Positions 53,156 through 61,318 of a stretch of 64,000 bases of DNA are shown piece by piece. The stretch spans positions 2,666,001 through 2,730,000 of the forward strand of contig NC_013061.1 of assembly GCF_000023825.1 (NCBI RefSeq). The letters run 5' to 3'. The DNA is from Pedobacter heparinus DSM 2366 (GTDB lineage Bacteria > Bacteroidota > Bacteroidia > Sphingobacteriales > Sphingobacteriaceae). Both the position numbers and the translations under genes were made by a program. The stretch's first letter is position 1, and each line of letters starts with the position of its first letter. The notes under the pieces are model-generated. The model was not told the origin of the DNA and searched no databases. It saw nothing but the letters and a program-made list of their open reading frames with translations.

Positions 53156-53332
53156 ATGTTTAAATTTCTTGTTATATTTTTTATTGTTGTACTGGGCCTG
53201 ATTTATATTGGTAATTATATTGATCTCAAAAATCATAAAATCAATAAAAAAGAGTACAACAGAAGGATCAGGTTCTTCATTGTACTCATTTTTATTGCGA
53301 TTGGTATCCTCGTCTGGATAAAAAGAAGATAA
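53156..53332 (+). CDS. 58-residue two-span membrane protein
   Basis: I translated this frame by hand. MFKFLVIFFIVVLGLIYIGN forms a first hydrophobic helix, a polar middle follows (DLKNHKINKKEYNRRIR), and FFIVLIFIAIGILVWIKRR forms a second helix with a basic end. Positive charges in the middle loop and C-terminus suggest both face the cytoplasm or flank it. The gene fills the gap between lysA and lysC on the opposite strand, starting one base from the lysA ATG and ending 16 bases before the lysC stop. Function unknown. Membrane-protein composition makes it more credible than a random frame. Confidence 0.55.
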   Translation: MFKFLVIFFIVVLGLIYIGNYIDLKNHKINKKEYNRRIRFFIVLIFIAIGILVWIKRR

Positions 53333-53347
53333 TTTTAAACTTCTGTC

Positions 53348-54661
53348 TTATTCAAACAATCTGTTGTGCAAACTTTTTAAAGCTTCCGTTTTGTCTGCAG
53401 TACTGATTAGCAATGAAATGTTATAATTACTTCCACCATATGAGATCATCCTTAATGGAATATGCTTTATGGCATCCAGTACACGGGCTGCATAACCATG
53501 TTTTTCTGCACTAAAATCGCCAACCACACAAACAATAGATTGATCGCTGTCAATTTCTACTGTTCCAAAAGCATGCAGTTCTTCTACGATTTTTTCCAGG
53601 TTGTCTGTATAATCAACTGTTAATGAAACCGCTACTTCAGAAGTAGTGATCATGTCAATTGGTGTTTTGTACCTTTCAAAAATTTCAAATACCCGCCTTA
53701 AAAATCCATAGGCCAGGAGCATGCGGCTCGACTGTATCTTAATTGCTGTAATCCCGTCCTTTGCAGCAATGGATTTGATTTTTCCTTTCTCACTTTCGGT
53801 AGAAATCAATGTTCCCGCAGCTTTTGGTTCCATTGTATTTAACAGTCTTACCGGAATTTTATATTTCTGTGCAGGAAAAACAGATTGTGGATGCAGTATC
53901 TTTGCACCAAAATAGGCCAGTTCGGCAGCTTCATCGAAAGACAAGTGTGCTATAGGTTTAGTACCTTTTACAATCCTTGGATCATTATTGTGCATCCCAT
54001 CAATGTCTGTCCAGATCTGTACCTCCTCAGCTTTAATTGCTGCACCAATTAGCGAAGCCGTATAATCGCTTCCACCGCGGCGCAGGTTATCAACTTCGCC
54101 AAAGCTGTTCCGGCAGATAAAACCTTGAGTAATGAAGAGCTTATTGCCGGTATGTTGTGCTAACAGGGGTTGCAATTGCTTAGTAGAAAAAGGGACATCA
54201 GGCTCGTTGTCCTCATCAATTTTCATAAAATCCAATGCGGGCAGCAATACAGAAGGTACGCCAATGGATTTTAAATAAATGTGATATAAGGTGGTCGACA
54301 ACAGTTCACCCTGTGCAAGTACGACTTTCTCTTCAACAGTAGTAAAAATATCATTGGTCAGTGAACTTAAGAAGCTGAAATGATAATCTACTACTTCCTG
54401 TCCCTGTTCACGATATTCACCATCTGCTAAAAGTTCAATTACAAACTCATTATATTTTTGATGTAATGCGTTAATTAAGTTTAACGCCTCCTGTTTATCC
54501 TCCTTTAAAAGTTTGGCTGAAATTTCCACTAAACTATTGGTGGTACCAGACACAGCCGATAACACGACAATTTGTTCTTCTGCAGGATCAATGATATCCA
54601 GCAATTTTTTCATGCGCTCAGGGCTTCCTACAGAAGTGCCTCCAAACTTTAATACTTTCAT
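53348..54661 (-). CDS. lysC: Aspartate kinase
   Basis: About 437 residues from the ATG at 54661, where MKVLKFGGTSVGSPERM is the canonical N-terminus; the frame extends 15 codons further but without family likeness. Other marks are SAVSGTTNSLV, RRGGSDYTASLIGAAI, WTDIDGMHNNDPRI and FGAKILHPQSVFPA. Two ACT regulatory domains occupy the C-terminus (about 295-437). It phosphorylates aspartate, the first step to lysine, threonine, methionine and diaminopimelate, and the ACT domains imply end-product feedback. No homoserine dehydrogenase domain is fused. An imperfect hairpin lies about 30 bases upstream of the start. Confidence 0.96.
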   Translation of the reverse strand: MKVLKFGGTSVGSPERMKKLLDIIDPAEEQIVVLSAVSGTTNSLVEISAKLLKEDKQEALNLINALHQKYNEFVIELLADGEYREQGQEVVDYHFSFLSSLTNDIFTTVEEKVVLAQGELLSTTLYHIYLKSIGVPSVLLPALDFMKIDEDNEPDVPFSTKQLQPLLAQHTGNKLFITQGFICRNSFGEVDNLRRGGSDYTASLIGAAIKAEEVQIWTDIDGMHNNDPRIVKGTKPIAHLSFDEAAELAYFGAKILHPQSVFPAQKYKIPVRLLNTMEPKAAGTLISTESEKGKIKSIAAKDGITAIKIQSSRMLLAYGFLRRVFEIFERYKTPIDMITTSEVAVSLTVDYTDNLEKIVEELHAFGTVEIDSDQSIVCVVGDFSAEKHGYAARVLDAIKHIPLRMISYGGSNYNISLLISTADKTEALKSLHNRLFE

Positions 54662-54971
54662 AATTTGTTTTGTTGTTGTTAATTGTTGTGGTGCAATTAC
54701 TGACAAAGTCAGATTGCCTCGTTTTGGGTTTATTTAATTTTTTAAGGTTAAAAAGCTATGTAAATAGCTATATTTATTTGCTCCAGGTATTTTATTTTAA
54801 CCAAAATGGTTATATACTTGTAATCGGGCGTGAATTTAAATAAATCATGCCTAATAAAGGCAAAATAGACAAAATAAAATTTGGAAAATCAACAACTGTT
54901 ATGGTTTTCAATACCTGGCAGTTCATAAGTTGATTTGTATAACGGATAACAATACAACCCCATAAGTAAAT
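54662..54971. other. Divergent intergenic region between lysC and phosphohexomutase genes
   Basis: No gene is seen. GCAAT-TA-CTGAC and GTCAG-ATTGC (54693-54717) form a 10-pair hairpin with a two-base bulge in the lysC leader; attenuation or mRNA protection is possible but unsupported. The remainder is A/T-rich promoter-like sequence without a clear element. Confidence 0.45.
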
Positions 54972-56705
54972 ATGCAATTAGAACAAACTACCCAGGCAAC
55001 CATAAAAGAATGGCTTAATGGCAATTACGATCAAAAAACTAAAGATGAAATACAAGGTCTTTTAGACCAGGAAGCTTATACTGAACTTACAGATTCATTT
55101 TACCGCAATCTTGAATTCGGTACTGGAGGATTAAGGGGGATTATGGGTGCTGGTTCTAACAGGATCAATAAATATACCATAGGGACTGCAACCCAGGGTC
55201 TGGCCAATTACCTGAATACAAAATATCCCGGAGAGAAAATTAAAGTGGCCATTGCACACGACAGCAGAAATAATTCTGACTATTTTGCAAAGATTACTGC
55301 AGATGTATTTTCGGCAAATGGCATACATGTTTACTTCTTTTCTGCTTTAAGGCCTACACCCGAATTGTCTTTTGCGATCAGACAGCTGGGATGTAAAAGT
55401 GGGGTAATGCTTACGGCCTCTCATAATCCTAAGGAATATAATGGTTATAAAGCCTATGGGGCCGACGGCGGACAATTTACCGCACCGGATGACAAAATGG
55501 TAATGGATGAAGTAGCAAAGATCAGCAGTATTGACGCTGTTAAATTTGAACGTGTAGACAGTAATATCGAATTGATCGGATTAGAGATAGATCAGCTGTA
55601 TCTGGATAAGATAACTGCATTATCCGTTTCTCCGGAAGCAATATCACGCCAGAAAGATCTGAAAATAGTATATTCTCCTATTCATGGAACAGGGATTACC
55701 TTAGTTCCCAAAGCTTTGGAACAGTTTGGTTTTACGAATGTAACTATCGTGGAAGAACAAAGTAAACCAGACGGAAATTTTCCAACCGTAGTGTATCCTA
55801 ATCCGGAAGAAAAAGAAGCTTTAAGCCTTGCTTTAAAAAAGGCTGCTGAAATTGATGCAGATCTTGTATTGGCTACTGATCCGGATGCCGATAGGGTTGG
55901 AATTGCCGTAAAGGATAATGACGGAGAATTTGTATTGTTGAATGGAAATCAAACCGGCAGCCTACTGATCAATTACCTTTTAACCGCCTGGCAGGAAAAA
56001 GGAAAACTAAGCGGTAATGAATACATTGTTAAAACTATTGTAACTACTAATTTAATAGAGGCTATTGCTAAAGCTAAAAATGTTACCTATTACAACACGC
56101 TGACTGGGTTTAAATGGATTGGACAGATCATGACCAATCTGGAAGGGAAACAAACTTTTATAGTTGGTGGCGAAGAGAGTTATGGTTATTTGATCGGCGA
56201 TTTGGTAAGAGATAAAGATGCGGTTGTCTCCTGCGCATTTATAGCTGAAATGACTGCTTTTTATAAAGATAAAGGCAGCAGCCTGTATGACGCCTTATTA
56301 AATATGTATGTAACATATGGCTTATATAAGGAAGAATTGGTATCCATCACAAAAAAGGGCAAAACCGGGGCTGAAGACATTAAAGCCATGATGGAAAAAT
56401 TCAGGAATAACCCTCCGGCTACACTTGGTGGGTCTAAAATAAAAACCTTAAAGGATTATGAACTCGGCGTAGAGACAGACCTGGAATCTGGAATAAGAAC
56501 TGAGCTGGAATTACCTAAATCAGACGTACTCCAGTTCATTACCGAAGATGGCAGCATTGTTTCGGCAAGGCCTTCGGGAACCGAACCCAAGATCAAATTT
56601 TACTGCAGTGTAAATGCGCCACTGGCCAGTAAACAAGATTTTAAGGAAACAGAGGCCAGGCTTGGCCATAAGATTAAAGCAGTAATGATTGATTTAGAGG
56701 TTTAA
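54972..56705 (+). CDS. Phosphoglucomutase/phosphomannomutase-family alpha-D-phosphohexomutase
   Basis: A 577-residue four-domain phosphohexomutase. LEFGTGGLRGIMGAGSNRIN is the family start. MLTASHNPKEYNGYKAYG holds the phosphoserine (Ser150), ATDPDADRVG the magnesium site, GGEESYGYLIGD the sugar-binding loop, and RPSGTEPKIKFY the phosphate-binding loop. Length matches the Bacillus PgcA-type enzymes, interconverting glucose-1-phosphate and glucose-6-phosphate for envelope polysaccharide and glycogen supply. Which hexose or pentose phosphate is preferred cannot be read from sequence. A terminator stem overlaps its stop codon. Confidence 0.94.
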   Translation: MQLEQTTQATIKEWLNGNYDQKTKDEIQGLLDQEAYTELTDSFYRNLEFGTGGLRGIMGAGSNRINKYTIGTATQGLANYLNTKYPGEKIKVAIAHDSRNNSDYFAKITADVFSANGIHVYFFSALRPTPELSFAIRQLGCKSGVMLTASHNPKEYNGYKAYGADGGQFTAPDDKMVMDEVAKISSIDAVKFERVDSNIELIGLEIDQLYLDKITALSVSPEAISRQKDLKIVYSPIHGTGITLVPKALEQFGFTNVTIVEEQSKPDGNFPTVVYPNPEEKEALSLALKKAAEIDADLVLATDPDADRVGIAVKDNDGEFVLLNGNQTGSLLINYLLTAWQEKGKLSGNEYIVKTIVTTNLIEAIAKAKNVTYYNTLTGFKWIGQIMTNLEGKQTFIVGGEESYGYLIGDLVRDKDAVVSCAFIAEMTAFYKDKGSSLYDALLNMYVTYGLYKEELVSITKKGKTGAEDIKAMMEKFRNNPPATLGGSKIKTLKDYELGVETDLESGIRTELELPKSDVLQFITEDGSIVSARPSGTEPKIKFYCSVNAPLASKQDFKETEARLGHKIKAVMIDLEV

Positions 56706-56719
56706 TAAACCTCTAAATC
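56691..56719. terminator. Bidirectional terminator spanning two stop codons
   Basis: GATTTAGAGGTTT (56691-56703) and AAACCTCTAAATC (56707-56719) form a perfect 13-base stem with a 3-base loop. The stem includes the stop of the phosphohexomutase gene on the plus strand, and its right edge overlaps the TGA of the response-regulator gene on the minus strand. AATTTT follows on the plus side. Confidence 0.8.
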
Positions 56720-57161
56720 AATTTTCTTTAATCTCTTCAAAATATGTATTCGCAATTGTCGAAAAGGCTTCTAAATTTAGGGGCTTGTGTAAATAAGTAG
56801 CAATTTCTTCTACCCTGGCTGCATGAAGTTCATCATCGGGATTAAGAGATGTGGTAAGCATAACTACTACAATTCTAGCTTTATGTCTTTCATCCAGTTT
56901 TTTGTATTCGGCAATAAAATCCCAGCCATTCATGCCAGGCATGTTGATATCCAAAAAGATGATGCCTGCCTTAGGGCTGCTTTCCAAATCCTGGTACTTA
57001 CCAGAGTAAGTTAAATAATCGAGCGCTTCTTTAGCAGATGTTATTTCTTTAACAGCCACATTGATCTTAGCATTCTCTACGATCCTGCGATGGATGAAAT
57101 TTGTAGATATATCATCATCAATTAGCAGTACACATTCAAGGTCTTTATATTTTTTCATCAA
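56718..57161 (-). CDS. Single-domain response regulator
   Basis: A 147-residue receiver domain with no output domain. It has the acidic pocket LLIDDDIS, phospho-acceptor Asp71 in IIFLDINMPGMNGWDF, a switch Thr in VVMLTTSLN, and Lys in YLHKPLN. It resembles the CheY-like regulators common beside PAS histidine kinases in Bacteroidota. It starts 42 bases after the kinase stop on the same strand, so the pair is likely one operon and one phosphorelay. Without a DNA-binding domain it must act by protein contact or pass the phosphate on. Confidence 0.94.
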   Translation of the reverse strand: MMKKYKDLECVLLIDDDISTNFIHRRIVENAKINVAVKEITSAKEALDYLTYSGKYQDLESSPKAGIIFLDINMPGMNGWDFIAEYKKLDERHKARIVVVMLTTSLNPDDELHAARVEEIATYLHKPLNLEAFSTIANTYFEEIKEN

Positions 57162-57203
57162 TATACAAGTTGTGCTTTCATTTATTAATTCATTTAATCT
57201 TTA

Positions 57204-58346
57204 TTATACCCTGATAGAAAAACAAAAGGTGCTCCCCTCTCCTAAAACCGATTTAACCGAGATTTGACCTCCATGTAGTTCTACAATCTTTTTGCAATGT
57301 GAAAGTCCAATGCCATAACCCTCATAATCTGCTACATTGTGAAGGCGCTGAAACATTACAAATACTTTTTCCTTATACTTTTCTTCTATTCCTATCCCAT
57401 TGTCCCTAAATTCAAAATGCCAGAACTTATCATGCCCAACAACAGCAATGTAAATTTCCGGATCAACATCTTGTTTTTTAAATTTTAAAGCATTACTCAA
57501 CAGATTTTGAAAAAGCTGACGGAGTCCTGTTTCGTAACCATAAACAATTGGCAGATCCTGATAATAAATTTTTGCACCTGTAGCAAATATGCTGCTAAAA
57601 AGGTCGCTTTGTAATCCGTCCATTAAGGTATTACAATCTACCAATGTTTTACTCTGTTGTCCACCTAGTCTCGAATAATCCAGCAAGCCCTTGATCAGGT
57701 TCCGCATCCGCTCGGTAGACCTGTCTATAAACTGGAGATAAAGCTTTGCATTATCATCAAATACATCTTTATACTCGTCCTTAAATAACTCAACAAAATT
57801 TTTAACTGTTAAGAGCGGCTCCTGTAAATCATGGGAAGCGATATATACAAACTGTTCAAGCTCCTTATTCTTGATTTCAAGTTCACGGGCATATTCCTCT
57901 GTGGTTTTTTCCAGATGTCGCTTAGCCGACAGGTCCCTTACAAACAAAGAGTAACCAACTATAACATCATTGTCGTCCAATATGGTAGAAATGGTTACAA
58001 AGCCCCAGAAAAGCTCCTCTCCTTTTCTTACATGCCAGCCTTCATGCTGTGCCCTGCCTTTCAGTTTAGCTTCTTCAATAAGTAATTCCGGCAATTTGTT
58101 TCTACGACTTTCCTCACTATAGAACATACTGAAACTATGACCAATAACCTCAGCTGCATGATATCCTTTTATTCGCTCAGCTTCTTTATTCCAATTCCCT
58201 ATACTCCCATACCTGTCCAAAAACAGAATCGCATAGTCATCTATTACCTCTAACATTCTAAGTAGGCTATCTGATCTCAAGTACTTGTATTTTATATTTG
58301 TGGTGGATCCAATACAAGTATTTTCAAAATTCAGGCCATTATGCAA
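57204..58346 (-). CDS. PAS-domain sensor histidine kinase
   Basis: A 380-residue protein with no membrane helix. A PAS domain (about 30-145: DDYAILFLDRYGSIGNWNKEAERIKGY, and PAC-like VGYSLFVRDLSAKRHLE) is followed by a short coiled coil. A HisKA domain carries phospho-acceptor His172 (YIASHDLQEPLLTVKNFVELF), and a HATPase domain has LLSNALKFK (N box), FRDNGIGIEE (G1), and GYGIGLSHCKKIVELHGG (G2). All catalytic motifs are intact. The type resembles phytochrome-like bacterial kinases without the photosensor; the signal is unknown and presumably cytoplasmic. Its partner is the response regulator encoded 42 bases downstream. Confidence 0.94.
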   Translation of the reverse strand: MHNGLNFENTCIGSTTNIKYKYLRSDSLLRMLEVIDDYAILFLDRYGSIGNWNKEAERIKGYHAAEVIGHSFSMFYSEESRRNKLPELLIEEAKLKGRAQHEGWHVRKGEELFWGFVTISTILDDNDVIVGYSLFVRDLSAKRHLEKTTEEYARELEIKNKELEQFVYIASHDLQEPLLTVKNFVELFKDEYKDVFDDNAKLYLQFIDRSTERMRNLIKGLLDYSRLGGQQSKTLVDCNTLMDGLQSDLFSSIFATGAKIYYQDLPIVYGYETGLRQLFQNLLSNALKFKKQDVDPEIYIAVVGHDKFWHFEFRDNGIGIEEKYKEKVFVMFQRLHNVADYEGYGIGLSHCKKIVELHGGQISVKSVLGEGSTFCFSIRV

Positions 58347-58461
58347 AAGTCTGATTTAACAGCAACAACACGTTTTCATGTTGTAACATCAAATTTACCG
58401 GTGCTTTTTTTTCCCAATAAGGGGAATTAACCCACAGTATATTCAGCTGATAACAAGAAGA

Positions 58462-59709
58462 TTACCGGATTTGTCCACTGCCCCTGATTACCCATTTTTC
58501 GGTAACGAGTTTTTCAAGCGCAAAAGGACCGCGTGCATGCAGTTTTTGAGTGGAAATCCCTATCTCCGCACCAAGTCCAAAAACCTGTCCGTCAGTAAAT
58601 CTTGTCGAAGCATTAAGATAAACAGCTGCCGCATCAACTTCATTCAGGAACCTTTCCGCCTTGGAAAGATCTTCTGTTAAAATAGCCTCCGAATGTTTGG
58701 AAGAAAATTCAGCAATATGCTGCAAAGCTTCATCTGTACCTTCAACAACCTTTACAGAGCATTTAAAATCCAAAAATTCCCTGCCAAAATCTTCAGGAGC
58801 AGCCAGGTTTAATTTAGGGTAATTCAATTCCTTTAACACGGGAAAAGAATGCTCATCAGCAAAAATCTCTACATCATAGCTGGATAATAAAGGTGCAGCG
58901 AGTATTAAAAAATCCTTAGCCACCAGTTTGTCAACCACAATAGTATCCAATGCATTACATACAGAAGGTCTTGAAACTTTAGCATTAACAACTATGTCCG
59001 CTGCTTCTTTAAGTTTAGCCGTTTGCTCTACATAGGTATGGCAAACACCCGCACCGGTCTCTATAACCGGTACAAGCGAATTTTTACGGACATATTCAAT
59101 CAGTTGATTTGAGCCACGCGGAATAATTACATCAATATATTTTTCGGCTTGAAGGATATCAAGAATGTATTTTCTATCAGCAGGTAATTGTTGCACAATA
59201 TTTTTATCAAGCCCCTGCTCTTCCAAAATCTGCTGTATTAAAGAAACTATGATCAGATTGGTATGATAGGCATCCTGGCCACCACGCAATAAACAAACAT
59301 TCCCTGATCTGATACATAAAGCTGCGACATCAACAGTAACATTGGGTCTTGATTCATAGATCACCCCAACGATTCCAATGGCTACTGTCTTTTTCTGAAC
59401 ATGCAGTCCATTGTCGAGTCTGCGCTCAGAAAGGATCTTATTGGTAGGATCTTCCAGGTTTGCCACATCTTTTAAACTACTGGCAAGCTCATCTATCCTG
59501 GTTTCATTCAACAACAAACGGTCCCTTTTGGGATCCGATACCGACATCTTTTCCAGATCTTTTAAATTCTCTGCTATAATCTGGGCCGAGTGTGCCAAAA
59601 TAGATGCAGCAAAACTAGTCAGCAGGTCCTGCTTTCTTTGATCGCTTAAAGAAGCTATAGAAGCCTGAGCTTTTTTTGCATTGATTAATTGTTGTTGAAT
59701 AGATTCCAT
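58462..59709 (-). CDS. proA: Glutamate-5-semialdehyde dehydrogenase (gamma-glutamyl phosphate reductase)
   Basis: A 415-residue aldehyde-dehydrogenase-fold enzyme: ESRPNVTVDVAALCIRSGNVCLLRGG, IPRGSNQLIEYV, the catalytic-Cys region SRPSVCNALDTIVVD, and FGLGAEIGISTQKLHARGPFALEKLVTEKWVIRGSGQIR at the C-terminus. It reduces gamma-glutamyl phosphate to glutamate-5-semialdehyde with NADPH, the second step of proline synthesis. It starts 8 bases after the proB stop, a compact proB-proA operon. The terminal sequence is a ProA hallmark. Confidence 0.97.
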   Translation of the reverse strand: MESIQQQLINAKKAQASIASLSDQRKQDLLTSFAASILAHSAQIIAENLKDLEKMSVSDPKRDRLLLNETRIDELASSLKDVANLEDPTNKILSERRLDNGLHVQKKTVAIGIVGVIYESRPNVTVDVAALCIRSGNVCLLRGGQDAYHTNLIIVSLIQQILEEQGLDKNIVQQLPADRKYILDILQAEKYIDVIIPRGSNQLIEYVRKNSLVPVIETGAGVCHTYVEQTAKLKEAADIVVNAKVSRPSVCNALDTIVVDKLVAKDFLILAAPLLSSYDVEIFADEHSFPVLKELNYPKLNLAAPEDFGREFLDFKCSVKVVEGTDEALQHIAEFSSKHSEAILTEDLSKAERFLNEVDAAAVYLNASTRFTDGQVFGLGAEIGISTQKLHARGPFALEKLVTEKWVIRGSGQIR

Positions 59710-59717
59710 TATTTCTT

Positions 59718-60752
59718 TTATAATATTACAATATCACTGGCATTTGCAATTTCCAGATTACGTTGTTTCGAATTTTCAATGAGGGTGTCGGACGAGGTTT
59801 TAGCACGTGCCACAGCAACTATATTCTGTTGAGCATCAGTGATTTCAAAAATCTCGCCATCACTGAATTTTTCAATAACGGATAACACCCCTACTGCAAG
59901 CAAACTTTTACGTTTCCTTATTGCTTCACAGGCACCATCATCAACCATTAATCTTCCGGTAACCAGGCTGCCACTGGCCAGCCATTTGTTTCTGGCCGAT
60001 ATGTTACCCTGTTTAGGGATACAAACTGTACCTGTTTTTTCCTGAACAGCATTGATGATCCCATCAGTTGTACGAACACCAAATATAACTACTTTGATTC
60101 CCATCACTGTTGCCAGATGGGCAAAGGTTAGTTTAGAGATCATCCCACCCAGACCAAGATCAGATTTATTCTTGTCAGCCAGCGAGAATATATCATTGTT
60201 AATGCTATTAATTTTATCAATTACCTTGCCTCCCCTATCCAGAACGCCAGGAACAGAGGTGCCAAGTAAAATTAAAGAAGCCCCAAAACCAACGCCAAGT
60301 AAAGTGGCCAGCTCATCATTATCTGAAAATTTCAATTCCAGGCTACTCACCACATCATTTTCATTGGCAATAGGAATTACGCCATTTTTCCATAATTCCT
60401 CATAAGTTTCTTTTAACTGTAAAAACTGTCTACGGTTAGAAAAATGCTGCCTTTCACATAAACTTTGTGCAATAGAGATATGATAAGGTAAAAAGTGTTT
60501 GGAGTAAGTGCTGAGTAATAAGGGGTTTCCAATAGAAGCAGCTGCTTTACGTTCTGCAATTTTACCCTTATAATCTTTAATATATTTTTTACCGGCAGCT
60601 ACGGCCCCCGAAGAAACAAGTATCAACCGGTAATCTTTTGCAATCTCTGCAACTTGCCTGGTTACATCTGCAACTACCTGTTCATCAAGCTCTCCCTTTG
60701 CCGTGGTGATGGAGGCAGTACCTAATTTCAAAACGAGTATAGGCTTGTTCAT
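59718..60752 (-). CDS. proB: Glutamate 5-kinase
   Basis: A 344-residue enzyme of the amino-acid-kinase family: ILVLKLGTASITTAKGELD, ILVSSGAVAAGKK, IPIANENDVVS, FSDNDELATLLG and GLGGMISKLTFAHLATVMGI (typically GTGGMxTKxxAA). A C-terminal PUA-like domain follows from about residue 265 (NKWLASGSLVTGRLMVDDGACEAIRKRKSLLAVGV). It phosphorylates glutamate in the committed step of proline synthesis and is usually feedback-inhibited by proline. It is the first gene of the proB-proA pair. The G-L-G form of the GTGG motif is a small deviation from the usual sequence. Confidence 0.96.
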   Translation of the reverse strand: MNKPILVLKLGTASITTAKGELDEQVVADVTRQVAEIAKDYRLILVSSGAVAAGKKYIKDYKGKIAERKAAASIGNPLLLSTYSKHFLPYHISIAQSLCERQHFSNRRQFLQLKETYEELWKNGVIPIANENDVVSSLELKFSDNDELATLLGVGFGASLILLGTSVPGVLDRGGKVIDKINSINNDIFSLADKNKSDLGLGGMISKLTFAHLATVMGIKVVIFGVRTTDGIINAVQEKTGTVCIPKQGNISARNKWLASGSLVTGRLMVDDGACEAIRKRKSLLAVGVLSVIEKFSDGEIFEITDAQQNIVAVARAKTSSDTLIENSKQRNLEIANASDIVIL

Positions 60753-60801
60753 TTGTGGTTCGGGTTATGAATTTGTTATGAAAACCCGAAAATAGGCAAA
60801 A

Positions 60802-60831
60802 ATCCTCCTATCAATGAAATAATAGGAGGAT
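60802..60831 (-). terminator. Rho-independent terminator downstream of osmC-like gene
   Basis: ATCCTCCTAT (60802-60811) and ATAGGAGGAT (60822-60831) are perfect arms around a 10-base loop. On the minus strand the stem is followed by TTTTT. It lies between the osmC-like gene and proB. Confidence 0.8.
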
Positions 60832-60858
60832 AATTGATGGAATTTGTAGAAAATATGA

Positions 60859-61269
60859 CTAAACTAAGCTTGCATCAAGTGTAATATCAACACTATAAGC
60901 TCTGCTTACCGGACAGGTAGCTTTTGCTCCTGCAGCAATTTCCTGAAACTGTGCATCACTTATTCCAGGGATACTGGCTTTCAATACCAGGTTTGAACTT
61001 GTAATTGTTCCGTTATCAAGGGTTACTGTACCTGTTGTTTCCAGTGATCCAGGGGTAAAACCAGCCTCAGTTAAATCAAGACTCAGCTTCATGGTAAAAC
61101 ATCCGGCATGTGCTGCTGCCATAAGTTCTTCAGGATTGGTACCAATGCCATCGGCAAACCTGCTGTTAAAAGAATACTGGGTTTGATCAAGTACTTTGCT
61201 TCCGGTAGTAAGGTGGCCTGAACCTTCTTTTATTGTGCCATTCCAAACGGCAGTTGCATTACGTTTCAT
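60859..61269 (-). CDS. OsmC-family peroxiredoxin
   Basis: A 136-residue protein of the OsmC/Ohr family. The two reactive cysteines are Cys57 (AAAHAGCFTMKLSL) and Cys119 (AKATCPVSRAYSV), and NPEELMAAAHAGCF is the family signature. The N-terminal ATAVWNGTIKEGSGHLTTGS matches OsmC rather than Ohr. It detoxifies organic hydroperoxides in the cytoplasm, generally under osmotic or oxidative stress control. It has its own terminator and is a single-gene unit, 49 bases from the end of the AsmA-family gene. Confidence 0.94.
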   Translation of the reverse strand: MKRNATAVWNGTIKEGSGHLTTGSKVLDQTQYSFNSRFADGIGTNPEELMAAAHAGCFTMKLSLDLTEAGFTPGSLETTGTVTLDNGTITSSNLVLKASIPGISDAQFQEIAAGAKATCPVSRAYSVDITLDASLV

Positions 61270-61318
61270 ATTGTTTTAATTATATTGATTAAGCAATTAA
61301 CATGCTCAAATATACCTT

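Noticed and set aside
54693..54717. Lysine riboswitch or leader-peptide attenuator upstream of lysC
   Set aside because: Only one short hairpin is present and there is no run of Lys codons or room for the large lysine riboswitch; kept as a plain hairpin.
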